A DNA stretch of 64,000 bases, taken from NCBI GenBank assembly GCA_003216975.1, contig QCHY01000003.1, forward strand, positions 1 through 64,000, given 5' to 3'. The notes under the pieces were generated by a model. That model was not told where the DNA came from. It saw only the letters and a list, made by a program, of their open reading frames with translations, and searched no databases. This DNA is from Prochlorococcus sp. AG-402-I20. GTDB taxonomy: Bacteria; Cyanobacteriota; Cyanobacteriia; PCC-6307; Cyanobiaceae. Shown here one piece after another: positions 1-7,936 of the stretch; the stretch's first letter is position 1; every line of letters begins with the position of its first letter. The position numbers were made by a program, and so were the translations under genes.

Positions 1-52
1 GCATGAAAATTCAGTTTGATATAAAATATTTATTATTATATCAACAATCAGT

Positions 53-2128
53 TTGGAGCCAACGAGCCATAAGGCAAGGTTATTATTTAATCAACAGAAA
101 TACAATGAAGCTATAGATGCCTGCAAAGAGATATTAGAGATAGAAAGTAACTCGCCTGAAACTTTAATCATAATTGGGAAATCAATGTTAGCCATGGGAG
201 AAGTGGAAAGCGGACGTTCTTATTTAAAAAAAGCTCTTAATAACAATCCTAATGACTTTGAAACGATTAAAGATCTTGGAAATTCATTTCAAAAAGAAGG
301 TGATATAAAAACAGCAAAAAGTTTCTATCAAAAAGCAATTACAATCAATCCATCTTTCGCACCTGCACTAACAAACCTAGGAACTCTTGAACTAGAACTG
401 GGCAACACTCAAGAGGCATTATCTCTACTTTTGACTGCAGTTAAAGCTGCACCTTCCCTTGCTCCAGTATGGGGCAACTTAGGTAATGGTTACTATCAAA
501 CCAACAAACTTGAGGAATCAGAACTTGCGTATAAAAAAGCAATCGAAATTAATCCTAATAACTTCCATTTTCATTTCCGACTTGGAATCGTTTTAAAAGA
601 TAGAGGAGAAAAACAAAAGGCAGAAATCTCAATCAGAAATGCAATTTCTCTTAATCCTAGTTTTATTCAATCTCACTTAATTTTATCTACAATTTTATTT
701 GAAATTGATCAAATCAAAGAAGCTGAAATCTCAATCAGAAATGCAATAAGTCTACAACCCGACCATGCAGAAGCTCATTCAAATCTCGGGAGTATATTAA
801 AAAAGAAAGGTGAATTTAAACAGGCTGCAATCGCAACAAGAAGAGCGATTGAGATTAATCCTACTAATTACATGTTCCATTCAAATCTAGGTGCTATTTT
901 AAAAGACCTTGGTCAACTAGATGAAGCAAAATTATCAGTAAATAATGCTATAAAAATTAATCCAAAGGATCCTGATTCAAATTATAATCTAGGAACTATC
1001 TTACTTGAACTTACAGAATTAGAACAAGCAAAAATTGCAACTCAGAGAGCCATTGACTTGAAACCTGATTTTGCATTGGCATATATGAATCTCGGAAGAA
1101 TCTTATTAGAGCTTGGTAAATCTGAAGAAGCTGAAATCCCAACACGGACAGCGATAAAATATCAAGCTAATAATGTAGAAGCTAAATTCAATCTTTCAAC
1201 AATACTTTTAAAATTAAAGAAATTCAAAGAAGGTTGGGAACTTTATGAATATAGATGGGAAGGTGACAACACAGGTATTGGTAAAAAATTAAAGACTACC
1301 AAGCCCGAATGGAATCCTGATAAAATCGGAACAATATTAATATGGGGAGAACAAGGTCTTGGAGATATATTTTTATTTTGTACACTAATTCCAGATTTTA
1401 TAAATAAAGTAAATAGATTTATATTCAAAATAGACCAAAGATTAATCCCGTTATTTAAAAGAACATTTAATGAAGAAATAAAGTTTGTTCCTAATACTGA
1501 GTTGATCAGTGAAAATGAATATGATTTTCAACTACCTATTGGATCTCTGCCCAAGTATTTTCGTAACTCACTGTCTGCTTTTAAAAATTCAAAAATACTT
1601 GAACTTAAGGTAAATCAAGAAAAATCTGATTATTTCAAAGATAAATTATATGATTATGAAAATCGAAAAATTGTAGGAATATCGTGGAAAAGTATTTCAA
1701 AACATAGCGCTATCAGTAACTTTTCTCTAGAAACATTTTTAACAGGTATTTACTCTCCAAACATAACATTTCTTTGTCTACAGTATGGAGAGGTTCAAGA
1801 AGAGATAGATAATCTTCAAAAAAAATATGGAATCAAGGTTGTTAAATTAGATGAAGTAGATCTATTTAATAATATTGATGATCTTGCATCATTAATGAAA
1901 GCTTGTGATGAAATAGTTTCAATTGATACTAGTTTAATATATCTAGCAGGTCTTTTAGCAATCAAAAGTTATGTACTAGTCACTAAAAATTGTTTCTGGT
2001 GTAATGGCGTTGATGATGATAAAAGCTATTGGTTTTCATCGATCACATTCTTTAGGCAAAGTATATCCGGAGAATGGGAACAAGCCCTAAATAAAATTAA
2101 AAATATTTTGAGACTATCTGAAAAATAA
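53..2128 (+). CDS. TPR-repeat protein with C-terminal glycosyltransferase-like domain
   Basis: The 691-residue product has about eleven tetratricopeptide repeats over roughly residues 8-390, with the usual NLG, EAE and INP spacing. It ends in a domain of about 290 residues that opens with GWELYEYRW and has a GEQGLGD motif near residue 431. This arrangement is typical of TPR proteins fused to a heptosyltransferase (GT9/GT-B)-like domain, so a role in moving sugars onto surface polymers or proteins is likely; the acceptor cannot be told. The start is TTG at 53; a stop at 17-19 limits the frame and no upstream ATG exists. Two adjacent repeats share a 23-nt identical stretch exactly 102 nt apart, a sign of recent TPR duplication. 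The gene converges on kdsA with an 18-nt gap. Confidence 0.8.
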   Translation: MEPTSHKARLLFNQQKYNEAIDACKEILEIESNSPETLIIIGKSMLAMGEVESGRSYLKKALNNNPNDFETIKDLGNSFQKEGDIKTAKSFYQKAITINPSFAPALTNLGTLELELGNTQEALSLLLTAVKAAPSLAPVWGNLGNGYYQTNKLEESELAYKKAIEINPNNFHFHFRLGIVLKDRGEKQKAEISIRNAISLNPSFIQSHLILSTILFEIDQIKEAEISIRNAISLQPDHAEAHSNLGSILKKKGEFKQAAIATRRAIEINPTNYMFHSNLGAILKDLGQLDEAKLSVNNAIKINPKDPDSNYNLGTILLELTELEQAKIATQRAIDLKPDFALAYMNLGRILLELGKSEEAEIPTRTAIKYQANNVEAKFNLSTILLKLKKFKEGWELYEYRWEGDNTGIGKKLKTTKPEWNPDKIGTILIWGEQGLGDIFLFCTLIPDFINKVNRFIFKIDQRLIPLFKRTFNEEIKFVPNTELISENEYDFQLPIGSLPKYFRNSLSAFKNSKILELKVNQEKSDYFKDKLYDYENRKIVGISWKSISKHSAISNFSLETFLTGIYSPNITFLCLQYGEVQEEIDNLQKKYGIKVVKLDEVDLFNNIDDLASLMKACDEIVSIDTSLIYLAGLLAIKSYVLVTKNCFWCNGVDDDKSYWFSSITFFRQSISGEWEQALNKIKNILRLSEK

Positions 2129-2146
2129 ATATTGAAAATTAAACAT

Positions 2147-3013
2147 TTAGTCAGTGATGGATATCCGCGGGAATGATTTGGTTAATGAGTCTAGCTGCTT
2201 TAATTGATCTATGAGATCCTCCAAATATCGTAATGGCAATGCACATGGTCCGTCGCAGAGAGCTTGACTTGGATTAGGATGTGTCTCTAAGAAAAGACCT
2301 GATATTCCCATAGAGATTGCTGCTCTAGCTAGTCCAATCAACTGAGAACGTCTACCTCCAGAGGTCGCAGCACCTGCATCTCTACATTGCAATGAGTGAC
2401 TGACATCGAAAATTATTGGTACATCATCACATTGATTCTTCATTACTTCAATGCCAAGCATATCAACCACTAAATTGTCATAACCAAAGGATGTTCCTCT
2501 CTCACAAATTAATAGCTTATTGTTGCCGAACTCAATAAATTTATTTAATACATGCACCATTTGAGACGGGCTTAAAAATTGGGATTTTTTAATATTAATT
2601 ATACATTGCGTAGAAGCAATAGACTTAATCAGATCAGTTTGACGTGCTAAAAAAGCTGGTAATTGAATTACATCACAAACATTAGATACAATTTTGGCTT
2701 GTTCAGAAGTATGGACATCAGTAACTATTGGAATTTGTAATGTTCTTTTTATTTCATCAAGAATCTCTAGACCTATTTCAATTCCTGGACCTCGAAATGA
2801 ATCCAATGTAGATCTATTAGCTTTATCAAAAGATGCCTTAAATACTAGTGGAACATTCAATCTATGACATACTTCTTTAAAGTGTGCAGACGTTTCTAAT
2901 GCTAATGCTCTAGATTCAATAACATTTAAACCTCCAATGAGAATAAAAGGTTTACTGTTAGAAATTACAAAATTAGATAATCTTATTTCATTCGAAACCT
3001 TTAACATATTCAT
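2147..3013 (-). CDS. kdsA: 3-deoxy-8-phosphooctulonate (KDO-8-P) synthase
   Basis: This enzyme condenses arabinose-5-phosphate with phosphoenolpyruvate to give KDO-8-phosphate in the cytoplasm. The 288-residue length is normal. Family motifs are clear: GGLNVIES (27-34), KASFDKANRS then FRGPG (about 59-75), TDVHT, CERGTSFGYDNLVVDM and FDVSHSLQ. Asn30 occupies the position that is Cys in metal-dependent enzymes and Asn in the E. coli enzyme, so this is predicted to be the metal-independent class. It is the last gene of the minus-strand KDO set and is separated from kdsC by 145 nt, so it may have its own promoter. Identity is firm; what the KDO is used for is not shown here. Confidence 0.95.
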   Translation of the reverse strand: MNMLKVSNEIRLSNFVISNSKPFILIGGLNVIESRALALETSAHFKEVCHRLNVPLVFKASFDKANRSTLDSFRGPGIEIGLEILDEIKRTLQIPIVTDVHTSEQAKIVSNVCDVIQLPAFLARQTDLIKSIASTQCIINIKKSQFLSPSQMVHVLNKFIEFGNNKLLICERGTSFGYDNLVVDMLGIEVMKNQCDDVPIIFDVSHSLQCRDAGAATSGGRRSQLIGLARAAISMGISGLFLETHPNPSQALCDGPCALPLRYLEDLIDQLKQLDSLTKSFPRISITD

Positions 3014-3158
3014 TCAGCATTTATAACAAGTTAGCACAAACTTCAAAAAAAACTTGAATAAAAGAATCTTAAAATCGTTATTAACATATAGTTTCAATTC
3101 TCACTTCGATACATAATTCTAGTGAATAAGAAAACAAAGCTTTTAATAAAATTAAAAT

Positions 3159-3698
3159 TTACGCTAATATTCTTTCCGACATTTCCCTTGCGACACCCAT
3201 TCCGCCATTACTTTTCAAAAGTAAATCAGCATAAGATATAAATTCCGGCGAGGAATCTCTAGGACCTATAAGAAGAGATACAATATCCTTGACAACAATA
3301 TCATTAATATCATCACCTATAAATGCTGTGTTAATCGGACTAATTTGTAACTGATTCTGCAATTTTGTTAATGCATTCTTTTTATTTTGAATACTAGTTA
3401 AACAATAGTTTACATCAAGAGATTTTGCTCGTAAAAGAGTACTTTTCCCCTCACCACCACTAATAAAAGCTATGATTATATTTTCTTGTTGTAATTTTTT
3501 AATCCCAATTCCATCTCTAACATTAAATTCTCTAGTTATTTCACCATCACTATTAATAAAAATATTTCCTCTTGTAAGAACTCCATCAACATCAAAAACT
3601 AATAACTTAATTTTTTTTAGTTTTCTTTTATTTAAAAACCATTTTATTTCCATAGTCAATTCAGATAGTTTAAATAAGTAGCTAACAATTCTATTCAT
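3159..3698 (-). CDS. kdsC: KDO-8-phosphate phosphatase (HAD family)
   Basis: This gene removes the phosphate from KDO-8-phosphate. The 179-residue protein is a compact HAD hydrolase without a large cap: the DxD motif lies in FDVDGVLT (Asp36 and Asp38) and motif IV is GDDIND near residue 128. These sequences and the length match KdsC. The ATG at 3698 overlaps the kdsD stop codon (ATGA), and a strong GGAGG ribosome binding site (3705-3709) lies inside the end of kdsD, so the two are probably translationally coupled and this start is preferred. Met16 is a less likely alternative. A generic HAD phosphatase is possible on motif alone, but the neighbours kdsA, kdsD and kdsB make the assignment strong. 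Confidence 0.92.
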   Translation of the reverse strand: MNRIVSYLFKLSELTMEIKWFLNKRKLKKIKLLVFDVDGVLTRGNIFINSDGEITREFNVRDGIGIKKLQQENIIIAFISGGEGKSTLLRAKSLDVNYCLTSIQNKKNALTKLQNQLQISPINTAFIGDDINDIVVKDIVSLLIGPRDSSPEFISYADLLLKSNGGMGVAREMSERILA

Positions 3699-4696
3699 TT
3701 AAATCCTCCATTGACAAGATCATGTAAAAGTAAATAACCAATAATCTCATTAAAGTTATTCCGCTTTTGGACTACGGGTAATGATGTAATAGCTTGATTC
3801 TTATCATTGATCTCCATCAACTTTAAGGCATCAATAGCAAGCATATCTTTATGAGTTGTTATTGGGTCATTAGTCATTAAATCAGAGGCTTTTAAAGAAT
3901 ACCAATCACTAGAATTATTATTATCTAGAGCCCTGCGAAGATCACCATCAGTTATGACTCCTAAAAGGTGATTATCGTAAATATTATTAACAACATATCC
4001 ACAACCTGCCGCATTTTTAGTTATCAGGTCCACTAGTTCTTTCAAGGAGCTATCTGGGGTCAATAAATTAAATTGTGAGCTTGGTATCATAAAGTTTCCA
4101 ACAGTAAGATTCAGTCTCTTTCCAAGTTCTCCCAAAGGATGATTTAAAGCAAAATCTTGATGTGATATCCCTCTTAACTCCATCCATACAGCTGTTAAAG
4201 CGTCTCCAATCGCTAGAGCTACAGTAGTACTTGCCGTGGGGGCAAGGTTTAAAGGACACACTTCTCTATCGACGGTGGAAAGTAAGAAACAGTGGCTAGA
4301 TTTGGCAAGTGAAGACTTTGGGTCACCAATAATAGAGATCAAAGTAATTTCTCTTTTCTTGAAATGCGGGACGAGAGTCAATAATTCTTGAGTTTCCCCA
4401 CTGTTAGAAATCAAAATACAGATATCACCTTTAGAAACAACCCCGATATCACCATGAAGTGCATCAATTGGATTCAAATAGATGGACATCAACCCTACAG
4501 AGGAAAATGTTGAAGCTATTTTTCGAGCCACTATGCCACTTTTTCCGACACCAGTTAAAATTAATTTGCCATTATTTAATGCACAACTTTGTATATAATT
4601 TAATGCTTTTTCAACCTGAAAGTAATCAATATTATTTGCACAATTCTTAATTGCTAAGGCTTCTATTTCAAGACATTTTTTAAAAGACTTATACAT
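3695..4696 (-). CDS. kdsD: Arabinose-5-phosphate isomerase (SIS plus two CBS domains)
   Basis: The product interconverts ribulose-5-phosphate and arabinose-5-phosphate, the first committed step to KDO. The 333-residue protein has an N-terminal SIS sugar-isomerase domain (about 30-170) with GVGKSGIVARK and NPIDALHGDIG, followed by a tandem CBS pair (about 205-330) with GVITDGDLRRAL. This is the full-length KdsD/KpsF/GutQ architecture. It overlaps kdsC by four bases and is preceded by kdsB with a 24-nt gap, so it belongs to the same transcript. KpsF-type paralogues serve capsule rather than LPS and cannot be told apart by sequence alone. Confidence 0.95.
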   Translation of the reverse strand: MYKSFKKCLEIEALAIKNCANNIDYFQVEKALNYIQSCALNNGKLILTGVGKSGIVARKIASTFSSVGLMSIYLNPIDALHGDIGVVSKGDICILISNSGETQELLTLVPHFKKREITLISIIGDPKSSLAKSSHCFLLSTVDREVCPLNLAPTASTTVALAIGDALTAVWMELRGISHQDFALNHPLGELGKRLNLTVGNFMIPSSQFNLLTPDSSLKELVDLITKNAAGCGYVVNNIYDNHLLGVITDGDLRRALDNNNSSDWYSLKASDLMTNDPITTHKDMLAIDALKLMEINDKNQAITSLPVVQKRNNFNEIIGYLLLHDLVNGGFK

Positions 4697-4720
4697 CTCA
4701 CTTAAAAATAGAAAATAATT

Positions 4721-5560
4721 TTAATGTTCTACATTATTAAAGTCAAGTTCCTTCTGTGATAATTTATAATTAATTGCTTGTAAATCATCAAAAGTATCAA
4801 TAGAATAATTATCTGATTTAACTAATTTCGTTTTAATCTGATAACCAGCTTCTAAAAATCTTAACTGCTCTAGAGACTCTAATTTATCTAATTTTGAAGA
4901 AGAAATTTTTGACCACTTCGCAAGAAGACTAGCCTTATAAGCATAGATTCCAATATGTCCATAAAAATTTGAGAAATTAGACCATTCCTTAGGATCTTTC
5001 CCGCTAATAAAAGGAATCGTTGATCTTGAAAAATAAAGTGCATTATTATCAGATCTAATTACTACTTTGACTTTATTATGATTATGAATTTCGTTAGCTT
5101 TCAATAAGTATATAGGCGTTAAAATATCAAATTCATCTCCCAAGATCATTGATTCTTGAGCAATTTCAGAAATAATTTTTGGATCAATAAATGGTTGATC
5201 TCCTTGAACATTTATAATCAAAGTTTTGTCTAGAACATTTTTAGGTATGTCGTGAATTAGTTTATATTTATTGTTATAAAACATATAAACTAATTCATGA
5301 ATAACTGAAGCAATCCTATCTGTCCCAGACGTACATGTTGATGGAGTTTGTATTACATTAATATTCCAAGATTGAGATAAATTACAAATCTTTTCAGAAT
5401 CAGTACAAAGAACAACTCCTGTGGCTTCTGGAACCAACTTGCAACGATCTATGACATTTTTCAAAAGTGGCTCTCCGCCAATATTAGCAAGGATTTTTTC
5501 AGGTAATCTTGAAGAGTTTAATCTCGCAGGTACTGCTATTAAACATGTCTCAAATGTCAT
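4721..5560 (-). CDS. kdsB: 3-deoxy-manno-octulosonate cytidylyltransferase (CMP-KDO synthetase)
   Basis: This enzyme activates KDO with CTP to CMP-KDO, the donor used by KDO transferases. The N-terminal nucleotide-binding motif ARLNSSRLPEKIL (about 11-23), VLCTDSEKI, INVQGDQPFIDP and the late RFLEAGYQIK segment are characteristic of KdsB. The length of 279 residues is somewhat longer than the roughly 250 of the E. coli enzyme; an extra stretch between the SGTDRI and NVQGDQP motifs accounts for much of it. It sits 16 nt downstream of the radical SAM gene and 24 nt upstream of kdsD. With kdsD, kdsC and kdsA it gives a complete four-step route. No KDO transferase is visible in this window. Confidence 0.95.
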   Translation of the reverse strand: MTFETCLIAVPARLNSSRLPEKILANIGGEPLLKNVIDRCKLVPEATGVVLCTDSEKICNLSQSWNINVIQTPSTCTSGTDRIASVIHELVYMFYNNKYKLIHDIPKNVLDKTLIINVQGDQPFIDPKIISEIAQESMILGDEFDILTPIYLLKANEIHNHNKVKVVIRSDNNALYFSRSTIPFISGKDPKEWSNFSNFYGHIGIYAYKASLLAKWSKISSSKLDKLESLEQLRFLEAGYQIKTKLVKSDNYSIDTFDDLQAINYKLSQKELDFNNVEH

Positions 5561-5576
5561 AGTTACTTATAAAGAT

Positions 5577-6434
5577 TTAAGTTAAATATTTATTCCAAGC
5601 TTGTTGATGAAACTTCCCAAAAATAAGTCCATCTGCATCACAGTTTACACATGGAAAACCTGCACATGAACGGCCCTGTGATAATTTTTTTCTATAAAGA
5701 TTCATTTTCTTTCCAAACCAAATATTTTTTATACTGTCAGAGAAAATATTTCCAAATTTTAACTTTTTATACCAATCTTGAACACATAGTAGTACATCTC
5801 CATTCCAGTCAATAGTCAATGAATAATGTGGATATGCGCAGGTCCTTTGGGGTTCATTCATAGCTTTATCATGACTCAATATACCAGCCCTATTAGTTAA
5901 TTTTATGCCATATCCTTCCTCTTCACTAAACCATCTATTTCTAATACTATATAATTTAGTTGTAACTTTTGCTTCTTTCATTAGTTTAGAAAACTTTGGT
6001 ATCTGATGCGGTCCATCATAAGCACTTATTACTAGTTGAGAAAGACCAGATTCATACAATTTAGTAACTAAATCTATTTTTAATAGATCTCCATTAGTGA
6101 CAATTTCAACATGTGAAGCCTTAGACAGATGATGTACAATCTCAGAGAGATTGGGATGAGCTAAGGGTTCACCATAACCACATATATTGATAATTCCATT
6201 AAAACCAATCTGAATTAAATCATCTGCAATCTTTTCAGATAAAGAAACACTCATATAGAGATGCTGATTAGGATAAATGCTTGGATCATACCTAGGGCAA
6301 AAAGTACACTTTCTATTGCAATACTCTCCAGTGTTTAAATCGATAAATGATGGAATTGGACCATCTTCAGAAAGAGTAATATTATCAATTAAAGGTCTTT
6401 TCCTATCTAAATTATCAAGTAACGTCTTTTCCAT
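5577..6434 (-). CDS. Radical SAM / SPASM-domain enzyme of unknown substrate
   Basis: The 285-residue protein has the radical SAM cluster motif CNRKCTFC (Cys39, Cys43, Cys46), a GYGEP motif of the SAM-binding fold, and a C-terminal SPASM-like region with CAYPHYSLTIDW, DVLLCVQDW and a CAGFPCVNC cluster, which would hold one or more auxiliary iron-sulfur clusters. SPASM enzymes modify peptides, but many relatives lie in polysaccharide clusters and their substrates are unknown. Here it is the first gene of the KDO transcript, 16 nt before kdsB, which suggests it acts on a sugar intermediate or a surface component. The substrate is inference only. The gene reads away from a 349-bp divergent intergenic region. 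Confidence 0.85.
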   Translation of the reverse strand: MEKTLLDNLDRKRPLIDNITLSEDGPIPSFIDLNTGEYCNRKCTFCPRYDPSIYPNQHLYMSVSLSEKIADDLIQIGFNGIINICGYGEPLAHPNLSEIVHHLSKASHVEIVTNGDLLKIDLVTKLYESGLSQLVISAYDGPHQIPKFSKLMKEAKVTTKLYSIRNRWFSEEEGYGIKLTNRAGILSHDKAMNEPQRTCAYPHYSLTIDWNGDVLLCVQDWYKKLKFGNIFSDSIKNIWFGKKMNLYRKKLSQGRSCAGFPCVNCDADGLIFGKFHQQAWNKYLT

Positions 6435-6783
6435 TTTTCGAATCAGCTCAAAATAGAAACATCAATTTTTTCGTCTTTTCATAAGAATGAAAAAGATGAC
6501 ACCCCTTAGAATTATCTAATAAATAGAATTTAATTTTAGCCTAGATTGCATTAATTGGAGGATTTTATCAACATACGTAACGTTGTACATATAAGAACTT
6601 GCTTGCTTACATAAGCACAAAATTTATTAAACACTGAATGCCATACAAGTTGTATAATTAGATTAATCCAAAAAATTTAATTCAGAATCAGTAAAACTCT
6701 TAAGAAAGATATATCTAGTCTTTAATTAAAAGACGATTTGAAAACAACTATTAATATGTATTTAGATCAAATAAAAAGTCAAA
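6435..6783. promoter_or_regulatory. 349-bp divergent intergenic region, candidate promoters
   Basis: This AT-rich gap separates the minus-strand KDO transcript from the plus-strand aminotransferase, so promoters for both directions must lie here. A TATAAT hexamer at 6653-6658 could be a -10 element for the plus-strand gene, but no convincing -35 is visible. A near-perfect inverted repeat at 6718-6734 (GTCTTT, 5-nt centre, AAAGAC) lies 50 nt before the aminotransferase start and could be an operator or a leader hairpin. A second imperfect hairpin, TTTTCAT-AAGA-ATGAAAA, lies at about 6475-6495. I found no ORF, RNA gene or riboswitch that I can support here. Confidence 0.4.
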
Positions 6784-7881
6784 GTGTTTAAAGACTTCAT
6801 AAACAAAAATCCAATTGAACGTAAAAGAATTTACGAAACAAGAAATTTAGAAAATGGCCTAAGATGCAATAGAAATGAAAGAGTAGAGACTTGGGATAAA
6901 GAATTTATTGAAAAGCTTACATCTGGTATTTCTCCGATTGATCATACAATCTATCCTGATCTCAGTCCTCTGTATAAAGCTATAAGTAAATATGAAGATA
7001 TTGATCAGTCTAAAATACTTATAGGTTCAGGAATTGATGGATTAATAAAAAATATATTCGAAACATATACTACACCCAACATGAATATAGGTTTAATAAG
7101 TCCAACCTATGCAATGTATTATATTTATGCAAATGCTTTCAAAACTAATATCGAATATGTGACCTATGATCTTGAAACTTTTAGACTGAATAAAGAAAAA
7201 CTATTTAAAATCATAAGCAAAGTAAGTCTTATATTTATTCCCAACCCTAATCAACCAATAGAAGATAACATCAATAATGAAATAATTTATAGTTTAGCCA
7301 AGGAATGCTTGATCAATAATACTCTATTAGTTATTGATGAGGCATATTATGGATTTGGATGTTCAACAGCTAAATCTTTAATAAATAAATTTGAAAACTT
7401 ATTAGTTCTTAGAACATTTTCAAAAGGTTTTGGTATGCCAGCAATAAGAGTAGGATATATGATGGGAAATGAAAAGACAATAAAACTTATCTCTCAAAAA
7501 AGATTGGCATATGAGACAACATCACTCTCAGCACATATTGCTATAAAATTATTAGACAATATAAGCTATATCAATACATATAATGATTCAATAGTAAAAT
7601 CAAGAGAATTAATTTTCCAAGAAATACTAAAATTAGGTTTTAGAGCAAATTCAGAAAATTCTAATTATATTTTAATTGATTTAGTTAATGAATCAAGGAA
7701 AAACAGTTTAAATGAAAAACTCATAGGTAAAGAAATATATGTTAAAAATAAAATAGATTTATGGGGATTAGATAGCATTCATAATTTTAACACCGAAAAC
7801 TATATACTTGCTACGATTGGTCCTTATCCAATCATGCAGCCATTGATGAATATTCTTCGTGAATTCAGTAATGAAAATTAA
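6784..7881 (+). CDS. HisC-like class I/II PLP aminotransferase
   Basis: The 365-residue product is a fold-type I PLP aminotransferase of the histidinol-phosphate aminotransferase branch: PNPNQP in the substrate region, VIDEAYYGF, and the PLP lysine in FSKGFGMPAIRVGY (Lys214). It starts with GTG at 6784. A true HisC has a conserved N-pocket and normally sits in the core genome. This copy lies in a surface-sugar island and its NPNQP replaces the more usual NPNNPTG, so it probably transaminates another substrate such as a keto-sugar, or makes an amino-acid-like decoration. Related genes also occur in phosphonate and cobamide pathways (CobD-like), but no such neighbours are seen. The exact substrate is unknown. 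Confidence 0.8.
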   Translation: MFKDFINKNPIERKRIYETRNLENGLRCNRNERVETWDKEFIEKLTSGISPIDHTIYPDLSPLYKAISKYEDIDQSKILIGSGIDGLIKNIFETYTTPNMNIGLISPTYAMYYIYANAFKTNIEYVTYDLETFRLNKEKLFKIISKVSLIFIPNPNQPIEDNINNEIIYSLAKECLINNTLLVIDEAYYGFGCSTAKSLINKFENLLVLRTFSKGFGMPAIRVGYMMGNEKTIKLISQKRLAYETTSLSAHIAIKLLDNISYINTYNDSIVKSRELIFQEILKLGFRANSENSNYILIDLVNESRKNSLNEKLIGKEIYVKNKIDLWGLDSIHNFNTENYILATIGPYPIMQPLMNILREFSNEN

Positions 7882-7889
7882 ATTTAAAT

Positions 7890-7919
7890 TGTTTAGGTGA
7901 AATCTAATTTCATTAAACA
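7890..7919. terminator. Stem-loop between convergent genes, possible two-way terminator
   Basis: An inverted repeat lies between two convergent genes: TGTTTA and TGAAAT pair with ATTTCA and TAAACA around a CTA loop, with small mismatches between the two stem halves. Position between two 3' ends suggests a bidirectional terminator. Neither side has a clean T-run. Confidence 0.45.
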
Positions 7920-7936
7920 GAAATCTTAACATAAGA

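Noticed and set aside
3472-3681. Opposite-strand open frame of 69 codons inside kdsC
   Set aside because: It is a shadow of the kdsC reading frame and has no own start site context or motif.
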